DNA of 64,000 nucleotides, taken from Membranipora membranacea (lineage: Eukaryota > Bryozoa > Gymnolaemata > Cheilostomatida > Membraniporidae). The notes below the pieces were generated by a model. The model searched no databases, was not told where the DNA came from, and was given only the letters and a program-made list of their open reading frames with translations. A program made the translations under genes and the position numbers. How positions within the stretch are numbered: the first letter of the stretch is position 1; every line of letters starts with the position of its first letter. This document shows positions 46,329-56,247 of this stretch, piece by piece. The stretch is taken from contig OU612070.1 in the NCBI GenBank assembly GCA_914767715.1, positions 2,187,501 to 2,251,500 of the forward strand. The letters run 5' to 3'.

Positions 46329-48345
46329 TCCATGTTTATTCTTGAGAAGAATAAGTCCTTAGGACTTGTACCCAGAGAACAGAAAATTTGATAAAATATG
46401 GTGTAGAATTAAAAAGACATGTAACTAAAAATCAAGAACAATGACAGGTAAAATTGCTAAGTACACACAGGCATTAATTAGCAGTAAAACATTACAAAAG
46501 TTAATACACAATAGCTAGGAAAAGAAAAGTTATCACTTCTCTAATCATTTTCTTCTCTCTCGTTCGGAATAATGTCCAGCTGGAAAAGAATTGAATGACC
46601 CTAGCGAAGTGGAATAGTCACAAAAGTTTGCCATTTCGCTCAAGCTTGAAAAACTTTAAAGCTAGCTTACATTTACTCACCTACTTTAGTTCAAAAAGAC
46701 TTTTTTCAGACTAGCTTAACATTTAAGGTTTATGTTAATGACAGAGAAAATAAATACTTCGACATTGTGCACCCAGGTTCACAAACAAGTAAATAAAATT
46801 TTAACCTATGGGGAGACATTAGACAAAGGTTTGGCTCAAAGGTGCAAACCTAAACACCTCACAGGCACCCCTACCACAAAATATCAGGTACATGCGCCAG
46901 TCCCTCAACCTGGATGGTTTAAGGTTAAAACTAGGGGTTTTAGCTATGTGTTTAGTTAAAAAGCATTTGAGACAGTATGAAATAGTCTCTGGAATGAATC
47001 CCTACTGATCATATATAGTAATTGCTATGTGACATAACTTTTTATTAAGGATGCATTTATTTGTCAGTGGTCTTTCGGAGTGACGCTGTGGGAGTTATTT
47101 ACTCGTGGAAGTACTCCCTACCCAGGAGTAACCAACTATGGTGTGAAGAAATATATAGATAATGGTCAACGTCTGGATAAACCAGCAAGTTGTCCACCTA
47201 TGATGTAAGTACATGTAGAATATAAATGTACAATCTTAAGCTCTGTAGCAGCATCCCATTCATAGACTTCGATTAATTACTGCATCACCCTTTGCCTCAA
47301 ATTGTGCTGATAATTTTATTTGGTCAATGGCAATTAAAGGGATAATACACTTCTGATCTCTGTTTGGCAGCCAATGGAGCACAGAAAAATGTATGTACAT
47401 ACATAAACTCCTTATTTGTAATTCAAAACCCCTTGTTCTGCTCAAATGTGCATTCTAAATTGTAGTTGTGCATCTCCAACAAGAAATAAGACAACTAACA
47501 GAATTGCTTGTGATCTGAAAAAAGCTGATTTTGTGAGCAGTTGTGTGCTCCTACCTCTTGGTTGGTGTTTCAATTCTACAGATACACAGAGTGCGCATGT
47601 GCAATAATGATGACCTTTGGACTTTAGCTTGTTATTTTCTAACAGCCCAGCTTTACACTTTTATTATCATATCCGGTTATGGTAGTAAAAGTGTTAAGCT
47701 GGGCTGTTAGAAAATAACAAGCTAAAGTCCAAAGGTCATAATTATTGCACATGCGCACTCTGAGTATCTGTAGAATTGAAACACCAACCAAGAGGTAGGA
47801 GCACACAACTGCTCACAAAATCAGCTTTTTTCAGATCACAAGCAATTCTGTTAGTTGTCTTATTTCTTGTTGGAGATGCACAACTACAATTTAGAATGCA
47901 CATTTGAGCAGAACAAGGGGTTTTGAATTACAAATAAGGAGTTTATGTATGTACATACATTTTTTCTGTGCTCCATTGGCTGCCAAACAGAGATCAGAAG
48001 TGTATTATCCCTAAGCTGAAATCACCCCAACATTCACATGAGTCTCAACGTCTTATCATTTTTACCAGTTATGAGATGATGCTCAGATGCTGGGCAGAAA
48101 ACCCTCACAGTCGGCCATCTTTTGACGAGATAAGTCAGTTTATTGGAAAAATACTGAGCAACCAGCCAGAGCCGGAGGCAGGAGCTACAGGACAAGATGG
48201 TTACTTGTATGTTAGAAGTGTCACAAAGGATATACCAGAAGATTATCTGATAAACAATCTACACCATGATTATGATAACATCATCACAGCAAAAACTGTA
48301 TGGGAAGTATACATAGATCCCCAAGCGCAAGCCACTAAGCAATGA
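42782..48345 (+). CDS. Ankyrin-repeat protein tyrosine kinase with an in-frame stop
   Basis: Eight phase-matched exons: 42782-43382, 43870-43974, 44558-44758, 45163-45350, 45732-45841, 46127-46289, 47068-47204, 48069-48345. Together 594 codons. The N-terminus has three to four ankyrin repeats ([39 protein letters not shown]). A linker and a complete tyrosine kinase domain follow: [30 protein letters not shown], tandem YY in the activation loop, MKWMALES, and [15 protein letters not shown]. The kinase resembles MET/AXL-type domains. No membrane segment or SH2 domain was seen, so probably cytoplasmic. Codon 313 in exon 4 (45192-45194) is TAG, just before the alpha-C glutamate region (NFLTEG). 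Everything after it is conserved and open, so the break is recent, allelic or a sequence error. AATAAA at 48508. A 5' exon may precede 42782 (CACAG there). Confidence 0.85.
44795..45015 (-). repeat. tRNA-derived SINE, interrupted by a micro-palindrome
   Basis: Minus strand: GGTGGCTCAGGTTAGAGCG (A box, split by the insertion) and GGTTGTGGGTCCAAATCCC (B box) at tRNA-like spacing, then a body shared with 41210-41350. It lies in a kinase-gene intron. Confidence 0.8.
44963..44994. repeat. Micro-palindromic insertion, family 1, inside a SINE
   Basis: The 18-bp perfect palindrome CAAGGAGTTAACTCCTTG (44970-44987) is flanked by exact CTCTAAC (44963-44969 and 44988-44994). The target is the A box of the SINE, so the uninterrupted target sequence is known. 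Confidence 0.88.
46296..46525 (-). mobile_element. LINE 3' end with (TA)n tail
   Basis: 46326-46525 is nearly identical to the LINE 3' UTR at 13267-13470. Its 3' end is followed by (TA)n at 46296-46328. Severely 5'-truncated. Inserted a few bases inside the donor side of kinase intron 6. Confidence 0.85.
47338..48012. mobile_element. Long near-perfect palindrome (foldback transposon)
   Basis: The left arm starts AGGGATAATACACTTCTGAT at 47338 and the right arm ends with its complement at 48012. Arms are about 330 bp each with very few mismatches and a central spacer of about 10-20 bp around 47674 (TCATATCCGGTT). It has no coding capacity. It fills kinase intron 7 and ends about 55 bp before the last exon. 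No certain target duplication (TAA on both sides at best). High arm identity suggests a recent origin or ongoing arm correction. Confidence 0.9.
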
Positions 48346-48373
48346 TTGTCTTTTTTGACTTACCATAGTAATT

Positions 48374-48436
48374 TAGTCGGTTGTGCAATGAGTAGGGCAT
48401 GGGTCTTTTAATCGAGAGGTCCGTAGACCCGTACTT
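48374..48436 (+). repeat. Possible tRNA-like SINE head
   Basis: TAGTCGGTTGTGCAATGAGT with AGGGC, then GAGAGGTCCGTAGACCC about 40 bases on, resemble A and B boxes. No tail boundary was found. Confidence 0.4.
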
Positions 48437-48973
48437 ATACTTGGAAAAAAAACCCAGTTAGGCTACATCAAGGTTCCTCACCCATATCACAGGGTATCGA
48501 TACTATAAATAAACGTGAGTTTTTTTATAGTATTTTAGTTGGTACATACCATTATTTCAAAACTGTTTTTCATCAATATCCTAGCAACATTTTTCATTGG
48601 TACTTCCAGTTGCTACAGATGAAAGACTTTATATATATATAGTATATACGACAATATCAGTAAAATAGTTCATCATAATAAATTCACTGATTAAATTGTA
48701 ATGATCTACTTTTATAACGTCATAGATCGTCAGTCTGACAACAGGTCCAGTTTTATCCAGTTTGCCTGCATTCTGAATCGCTCCCCCTCTACTGATTGGC
48801 TGCACGCTTATCAGTATATTATTATAATAATATCAATTTTATTTGCTGAACAAGTCATAAATGATGCATAAGACCGTGTATAAAACAAATGTCTTAATGT
48901 AGAGAGGGAGGAGAATGCTAGCTGATATTCAATAAGCAAATCAGCAAAAAAGTTTCACTGTCTTGTGGAATAA

Positions 48974-49017
48974 GGGTATGCCATAGACTTAATAATTATT
49001 AAGTCTATGGGGTATGC
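48974..49017. repeat. Micro-palindromic insertion, family 2, 8-bp target duplication
   Basis: A 28-bp perfect palindrome (48982-49009) with arms CATAGACTTAATAA. Exact GGGTATGC lies at 48974-48981 and 49010-49017. The terminal 13 bases match the insert at 7090. Confidence 0.85.
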
Positions 49018-49816
49018 GTAAACAAATTTATCCTGTGTACAAATAATAGAATCAGCTGTGGAATGATTTCTGTTTCAGATAATTTCTATTGAATCAATTA
49101 ATATATACATAGAGACTATATAGACTATATAGACTATATAGTACAGCATCAATACAAAATTTATTGTCTTGTGGACTAGCAAATGAAGTGTTAATTTGTT
49201 CAGTATTCCATAAGTAGTCAGTGTATGTGCATGCCTACTAGTACTAGTATATATTTGCATTCGATTATATTTTGCACTCAACGGAGGAGACAACGCCGAG
49301 TAAATCATTCTGCTGACATCATAGAAATGATAGGGAATAGCAGCAGCTGCATTTCTGCAAGTCACTCCAGAGACCACAAAACTGTCAGCTCTGAATAAAC
49401 ATTATACTATGATGAGCTGTCATCAGGGTCAGTGTGATACCACAACTGTATCTGTGGTCTTATATCACAACATGCATAGCAAGAATCTGGAATACAAGCT
49501 ATAGTTCACACTTGGTAGGTTACAGCTTTTGGATCGTCTTTTGCAAGCTTTCTTCTGTTTTCTACAAGGTTCTAAAAGCACATGAACTAAACTATCTCAC
49601 CATCATGCTGGTGTACCTCAGTGGCTCGTTAGTAGTGTATTGCACCAGCGTGTTGGAGAAAATCTGAAGTAGACCTGTTGCTGTGATGTGGCTGCTAGTC
49701 TGCTCGTAAAGTATCGATTTTTATTGAGTTGGCAGCCGAACATGAAATGCATCTCACGTCTACTTTTTGATTTATTTTCATTTTCATTTTGCAGACAACT
49801 CTTATTATCAGAGGTC

Positions 49817-52800
49817 ATGGATGAGCAAAGAAGGAAAGATTTACCGATCGACAGAGGATGGGCGTGGGTCATAACATTGGGTGAGACTTTGAAATTATCT
49901 GATCCTACAAAGGACTAAATCAGTACCCACCTTTTACAGTTTGATGATTCATGTTGTACATTGCTAATACTCGCGTTTGCTTATCTGATGGCTGTCTATC
50001 TGCCTGATGCTATGATTTCACATGATGTAGTTACATGAACATGACAAAGTGTTTGGGTAATACACTATAATCTAAGCTTTGGTGACATTGGCATGGATTC
50101 TGACCAGTTTGATAGAGCACTCGTTGTCTGATAGTCCGAGCCCCCCCCCCCCCCCAGAGTCTCCCCCCATCCGAAGGCCCCCCCGTTGTCTGTATGTATG
50201 TACTCCTTGATGTATTGTACCGTTTAGCCTGCTGTGGATTGTTTGGTTACGTATCGGGAGGATTTAAGACACAGGGAGTTATACTAGTAGAACTACAGGA
50301 GTTATTTCCTGATGCTTCTACAGAATCTCTCTTATGGGTATTCAGTCTCACTATGCTCATGAATAGATGTACAGGTGAGGGCAACTCCTAATGTTAAACA
50401 TATGCAGATCAAATACGGAGGGAAGGTTATGTGTAGCCAATGTGTTGGCTCTGACTGGAATTGTAAAAAATTAAGTCACCAAGCGTAAAATAACTGCTCC
50501 CGTGAAACACTTGGCTGTGAGGATATTGTCAACATCTTCTGGTCACAAGTTACAAAGCCCGATTTCATGATAATGGGTCTCCCCATGTCAACTTTAGCCT
50601 TTAATAATTACCAAAGGCTTTGCCTGTCACCCGCACTTAATTCCCCCAAATTGCAGCAAGGCGTCTTCATAGGGTGGGTGGGGAAGACATCCACTACAGT
50701 CTGTCAAGGCAAGGTATTTCTTTCCGAGTCGCCCTGAAGTCATTAATAGGTATGCTCATTTTGCATCTGATTTTGATTACATGAATTATGATCAAAGTTT
50801 CAATAACAGAACAAAGTTATTTTGTTGTTACAAGCAAGAACTTGGAGTATCCTGGTCCGTTGGTGAGCAAAGGTTGAAACATTGTAACTATTTTGTGTAC
50901 AAGAATTGTAATCAACAAAGTTAGCTGGCTACAATCACAAAACTGTGATTGTATTACTGCAGAGTGCAGAGTGCAGAGTGCACATGTACTATGGCAGCAA
51001 CAAAATTTGGTTTGAATCCGGTAAATGTGGAATTATTGCTGTTAAAAAAACACACAAACATGCTTTTAAATCCTTTTATGAAAAACAGCTAATTTTTTGA
51101 CACTGACTGTTTTGTTGACATGAGCATTTTAATTTAGCTCAACATTTTAATGGTAATGATAGTGACATTTTATCCGAACGTTACAAAAATATTCGTAGAT
51201 ATTTTATCATGCCTAAAACTAGAACTAAAAGATTTTTGTCCAGCTTTGTATCTTTTAGTATTCTTCTTCGTATTAACTTAAAGATATGGTTCACACTTAA
51301 ATTGTAATGTGTTTTTAACACAATTAAACAAAAATTAACTCCATTCCTCCATTCCATACAATTTATCTCACAAAATCACCCCATAAATATTGATCAATAC
51401 TACCGAAGCCATTTAAATTACATCAGAAGGTTTTATATTTCACAGGCCCGCTCAATGGCTACTTTCTTGCAAAGACATCACACAGGTTCGCCTGCTGTTT
51501 GGGTTTGCTTATAATGACAGCGAGCATAGCTTGCTTTGGTTACATACCCAAAGTCGCATACATGTACCCAGCATATGGAGTGGCGTATGGTGAGTTTATT
51601 GTCACAGTAAAAAAGAAGTCAATTTGATGGTTGTTATCGGCCTGTCAGGTAGCCTGGGCAGGCAGGCACCTCGACAGCCTACAGGCTACTGTCAGACCAT
51701 ATTGTCTGAGAAATATGATGAAACCCTACAGCATCTGGAATTGAACACAGATAATACATTCAGGAAACATTTTGCTAAAAAATATGAAACACTGTTCAGC
51801 TTGAAGATCTCCTGCTGATAAAACCGTAAAATTATTACGAGGAGGAGGAATATAATCCTCCTGAGTCGCTGGTGACCAGGTCAATGATAAAACTTCTGAT
51901 CTCTTTGGGTATCCCAGACTAGAATAACATTTTGGGGATGATGTCATTGTGCCCTTTCCCATCAGGTGCTAGTTTTAGTTTCGTGATTTCTGTAGGCTGG
52001 GCATCAGGACTAATCACACTGTCAGCATTCACTGCTTACGGTCCATACTTTGATAAGAAGAAAGCAATATCCGTCGGGATATCCGGGGCAGGATCTGGAC
52101 TGGGCACCATATTCATTCCTATCATTCTACGCACTCTATTTGATAATTACTCGTTCACTGGTGCCATGCTTATATATGGTGAGTAACATGAATGATATAT
52201 ATTGAATAAAATTGATAAGTATATGAAATGGGATAGATATATATATATATCCCATTCCAATCGATTGAACTGTACAAAATACCTATCGTCACTTCCAAAC
52301 TATCAAGTTAGTAGTGACATCATAATGCCCACTGGGAAGATGAGAACCGCTGTGTCATGGTTATACTCTGATAAATACACGTGTATCCCAAAGTTGTGGC
52401 TTTATTTTGATCAATCGTGGTCTGAGGTTCTTTTTTATAAACGAACTTCCATCTTGGAGATGGTAATAACATTTGTGACATTTGGTTATTTTAAGCTGGC
52501 ACTGCAGCCCAGATGTTAGTCTTAGCATGCTTACTTCGCCCGATATCATTCTATGAAAATCTGGCAGCAAGGAAAAAAGCATACAACAACGGGCACTCTT
52601 CGGATCCAGCTGATGAGATTGACGGAACAATTAAAAATAAATCTACAAACGACAACACATTGAGTGTGGAGGTAATACATGGATTATATCTCTCATACTC
52701 TGCTTGAATGTCCGATTTGTCCTCGGCAACCTAGCCAACATCCTCTGATCAGCGTGTCATCCATTCATTGAGAACTGAAGGTCCTAGTTCACTTCACAAT

Positions 52801-54807
52801 GTTGAAACACTCTGGTGAAAAAATTTCCTGCAAATCTCTTTATTTTGTTCAATTCAGTTATATTCCTGATAACATTTTAGACCATTTTCACATTTGAAGG
52901 TTGTTACAATGAGATCTAGTGAAAGCAGTTAAATCTTGCATATCCTGTGAATTCAGAACTTTTTGTTTCTCTTGGCGTACCTTCTGAGAATTGAATTTCT
53001 CTCTATCATGTCCTCTCTCAATTCATGATGGAAATAACAACATACCACACTTGAATTTAATTATGAATTGTGACTGTAGTTTCAAAGTCCTTTTTAGAAC
53101 AGTTAAAAATTGTCTTGTAGGATGAATTTCGGAGGCGAAGTCACAGTCATAGCGTTTCAAGAAGTATTAACATAACTGATCCAGCTTTGGAGGAACATGA
53201 TAGTTTTAAGTCTACACCCATTGACCTTCATACAATTGCTGCAGGGAGCGACAAATTTCCTGAAGAGCTGGAAGTGAAGCGTGGCTATATCCTTGATGTG
53301 ACTCGTAAGGAGTTGGCCTACAGCTTGCAAGACATCTCAGGGAGTGTATCTGCATTCAACCTCGCTAAAGAAGAGGGGGACAACGATGGTAATACAGATA
53401 CTGGGCTGCCACCAAAACAAGCGAAGAAAGGTGATTTCAACTGGAGACTAGCATATCATCCTAAATGTATAATTCTAGGATTAGCTGTGATGACCTATTC
53501 TTCTGGGCTGACAGTCGCATATTACTCCATTCCACCGCTTGGAAAATCAGCAGGTAAGACCTACCTCAACATATCAACAATTTGATCTCTACAGCTACAT
53601 CACCACAGCTTGATATGTTGTTGATTTTGTTGTTGAGTATCCTACCAGGTCAATTAAATGAGCAGCCATGAATCATTTTTTTGTAGGTGTGAGCAAAAAA
53701 CTGATAGCCACTCTGCTGACCATCGCTGGGGGAATAGAGATCCCCTTCCGTATATTTAATGGATGGTTGGCAGATAAGAACTATGTCAGTGCGTACACTC
53801 AGCTAATGCTCAACATGTTTCTCGCAGGAATCGGGGCTATCACATGCGCCGCAGTGTCAGGAGTTGCAGGTATGTTGGGATATGCATCATGTGATCATGG
53901 ATTTATTTTAATCAAGATCAAGCCGGGGAAGATGGTCAGTGACTGCCTGGTGCTGTCTCGGTCCTGTATGTATTAATAACGCGAAACATATCAAACACCT
54001 CTCCCCAACCTATACCAACTAATCAGCTGAGTTGTCTCCCTACGGTGATAGGAAAGACAACTTTAGTCACCGTTGCGTTTTTTTCAGCAAAATATGAACA
54101 ACTACTAGCTGCTAATTTGATATTGCTTTAACTGGCTGGAGGACTGAAAGGGCTCGAAGTATCTTGTCTGCAAATAGTTCACCTAACTGTCTCCTCTAAT
54201 GATTGCTGTTTACTTATCAGGGATAGTAGTGATGATTATATGTTGCTCTACTGTGGGTACTTCTGTATACAGCCTAATGCCAATAACAGCTGGAGAGCTC
54301 CTTGGTCATGAGAATGCTTCAGCTGCCACTAGTATTCTATTTGTCTATCATGGAGCCGCTAGCATTGTCAGCACTTTTAGTGCAGGTATGTCTTTCATTG
54401 ACCCAATACTAAGCGATGTTAGCTAGTAATTTAGCTGCGTTAATTGTTCTACCAATTCCTAACAAACTAGGGGGCGACCGAATCCTAGTTGAAATTGCAT
54501 CGTAGCCCAAGGAACTGCATCACTTGTGCGATGTAGACAGATGATCTAACCAGTCGAGCCACTTCCAACTCCTTCTCCTATGTAGCCATATATGTTTCGT
54601 CAGTTTGTGTTTTATTTTATTCAAGGTGCTATTGTTGAGGCAACAGGTAAATGGGAGAATGTTTTCTTCTATATTGGTGCTTGTGAGATGTTCGCCTCAG
54701 GTATATTAGCCGTGTCAGCTTTCTTCTTTCGATGTGTGGAGAAAAAGAACAATGAAAAGATGCAAACAGCTAGAAATTTACACGTAGTGGACAGTTCAAA
54801 GTTGTGA
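49817..54807 (+). CDS. Monocarboxylate-transporter-like MFS protein A (SLC16 type)
   Basis: Twelve-span membrane carrier of 558 residues. Nine phase-matched exons: 49817-49880, 50228-50374, 51446-51589, 51996-52178, 52496-52671, 53121-53553, 53687-53869, 54221-54385, 54626-54807. The start is MDEQRRKDLP; the first helix opens with DRGWAWVITLG, the MCT signature ([DE]G[GS]WGW). Exon 4 carries YFDKKKAISVGISGAGSGLG, the second MCT signature. A hydrophilic loop of about 130 residues (exons 5-6) separates the two six-helix halves. By family it probably co-transports protons with small organic acids, but many SLC16 members have other substrates. AATAAA at 54994. It is the upstream member of a tandem pair with identical exon structure; this copy is open throughout. 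Confidence 0.9.
51130..51306 (+). other. Possible retroelement ORF tail in transporter A intron 2
   Basis: An open stretch reads NGNDSDILSERYKNIRRYF then IMPKTRTKRFLSSFVSF and ends at TAA at 51306-51308. It is Lys/Arg-rich like retroelement ORF ends and has no counterpart in the same intron of transporter B. Not assigned to a family. Confidence 0.3.
51642..51695. repeat. Micro-palindromic insertion, family 3
   Basis: A 39-bp insert (51650-51688) starts TAGCCTGGGCAGGC and ends AGGCTA. Flanking 8-mers CTGTCAGG and CTGTCAGA differ only in the last base. It lies in intron 3 of transporter A and is not seen in transporter B. Sister copy at 61922-61980. Confidence 0.7.
54462..54572 (-). repeat. 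tRNA-derived SINE fragment
   Basis: Minus strand: GTGGCTCGACTGGTTAGATC (A box) and, about 60 bases on, AGGATTCGGTCGCCCCC (degenerate B box). In the last intron of transporter A; absent from the B copy. Confidence 0.5.
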
Positions 54808-55803
54808 GATTAGGGGGGAGGGGTGGGTACCACGTACTTCAAGTATGTTCTCTCTTACTCTAGCATGACAACAAGAGATTGGCAATGTGTGTACTGGATC
54901 GTATTAAGCCGAGCAGTGAATAGACTTTTTTGTTTGTTTATAATTATGGTTTTTTTCCGTGGAATATGGATAGAACAATTTGCCTGGTGCATAAATAAAA
55001 CAAACAGCTGTGAAAAGATTTTCTATTGAATCAATTAGTAGTAGATGCATATAGCCAATAGTAAGGCAGCACTGTGTGTGTGTGTACTAATACCAGTTAT
55101 TGCATGGCGATATACTTCAGTAACGATTTATAACAAATGAAATGTTAATTTATTCAACATTCAATAGGTAGTCAGCAAAAGTGCATTCTTACTCGAAATG
55201 CATTTTCTCACAGTGTTGTAAATAGCACTCAACAGAAAAGCAACATCAGTAAAATGTTTGTAGTCCTGACATCATAGAATTGAGATGGACTTGCAGTAGC
55301 AGTATTACCGCAGACTAAGGTCAGTAGCCTTTTATTCCAGAGGCCATCAAAACTGCCAGCTCTGAATAAACATGATACTTTGATGGGTTTGTTAACAGAG
55401 TTGGCGTGATACGACAATTGAATCTGTGGTCTTATTTCACAACATGCAAGCAAGCAAGAATTGAAGCTATAGTTTGCAGGTCTCGGTAGGTTTCAATTTT
55501 TGGCCCGTCTTTGAATAGCTCGGCTTGTTTCTTCTAAGGTTCTAAATGCATATGAACTGAACCGTCTCAGAATCCCGCTGGTGTACCGCTGTGGCTCCCT
55601 GTTGATCGCACCCATGGTTGGGCTGTAGCTCATTCAATAGACAACTGAAGTATAGGACTTGATTGATTGGCAAGCGGAACAGGAACGTACATGCATTACA
55701 ATCTCAAATGAAGTAGACCTATGAACACCCCATTGCATTCTATAGTGTTGTAGTCCATTGGATAGTTTGCTTTTCATTTTTCAGACTTGTAATATCGGTG
55801 ATC
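54808..55803. other. Gap between the two transporters; duplicated 5' flank
   Basis: Contains the 3' UTR of transporter A and, from about 55015, sequence parallel to 49075-49816 (for example TTCTATTGAATCAATTA, and GCTGGTGTACC near 55578 and 49609). Thus promoter and 5' UTR were included in the tandem duplication. An acceptor CAG lies 20 bases before the B start. Confidence 0.65.
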
Positions 55804-56060
55804 ATGGATGAAGAAAGAAAGAAGGATTTACCGATCGACAGAGGATGGGCGTGGGTTATAACATTCGGTGAGGCTTGGGAGCTTTCTGATCCTACTAAGG
55901 AATAAATCAGTACCAACCTTTTACAGTTTGATGATTCATGTTGATATATTGGCCATTTCTAGTATCTGTTCAGGTAGTCGCTGTTCTGATTTTTCAGTGT
56001 TTTTCTGCTTGCAATATTATGATGTCACATGATGTATTCATTGAGCGAAGCTAAATAATT

Positions 56061-56113
56061 GGGTAAAAATAAAGCAAACCATAGACAAAACACTATGTCT
56101 AAGGGTAAAAATA
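56061..56113. repeat. 31-bp insertion flanked by 11-bp direct repeats
   Basis: GGGTAAAAATA occurs at 56061-56071 and 56103-56113. Between them are 31 bases containing ATAGACA and TATGTCTA, reminiscent of the family 2 arms but degenerate. Confidence 0.55.
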
Positions 56114-56208
56114 CAGGCTGTGTTCACATTGCCTGGATTTTGAGCATCAGCCCGGCAATAAACTAGTCTATATACTCAGACTGCTTCGGTTGCTTGCTTG
56201 CGATTTTG

Positions 56209-56247
56209 TGGCATTACATTAACAGATATCCTGTTAATGTGATGCCA
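56209..56247. repeat. Near-perfect 39-bp hairpin
   Basis: TGGCATTACATTAACA pairs with TGTTAATGTGATGCCA around GATATCC, with one mismatch. No flanking direct repeat. In intron 1 of transporter B and not present in A. Confidence 0.7.

Larger units (their letters stand above)
48346..49816. other. Intergenic region between kinase and transporter A
   Basis: Holds the kinase poly(A) signal (48508), a tRNA-like SINE head (about 48374-48436), a family 2 micro-palindrome (48974-49017), and from about 49070 the 5' flank of transporter A, which matches 55010-55800 upstream of transporter B. A non-coding 5' exon is likely: an acceptor CAG occurs at 49792-49794, 22 bases before the ATG. Confidence 0.55.

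Noticed and set aside
50140-50190. C-rich tract as a regulatory element
   Set aside because: A poly-C microsatellite in the first transporter intron with no supporting motif.
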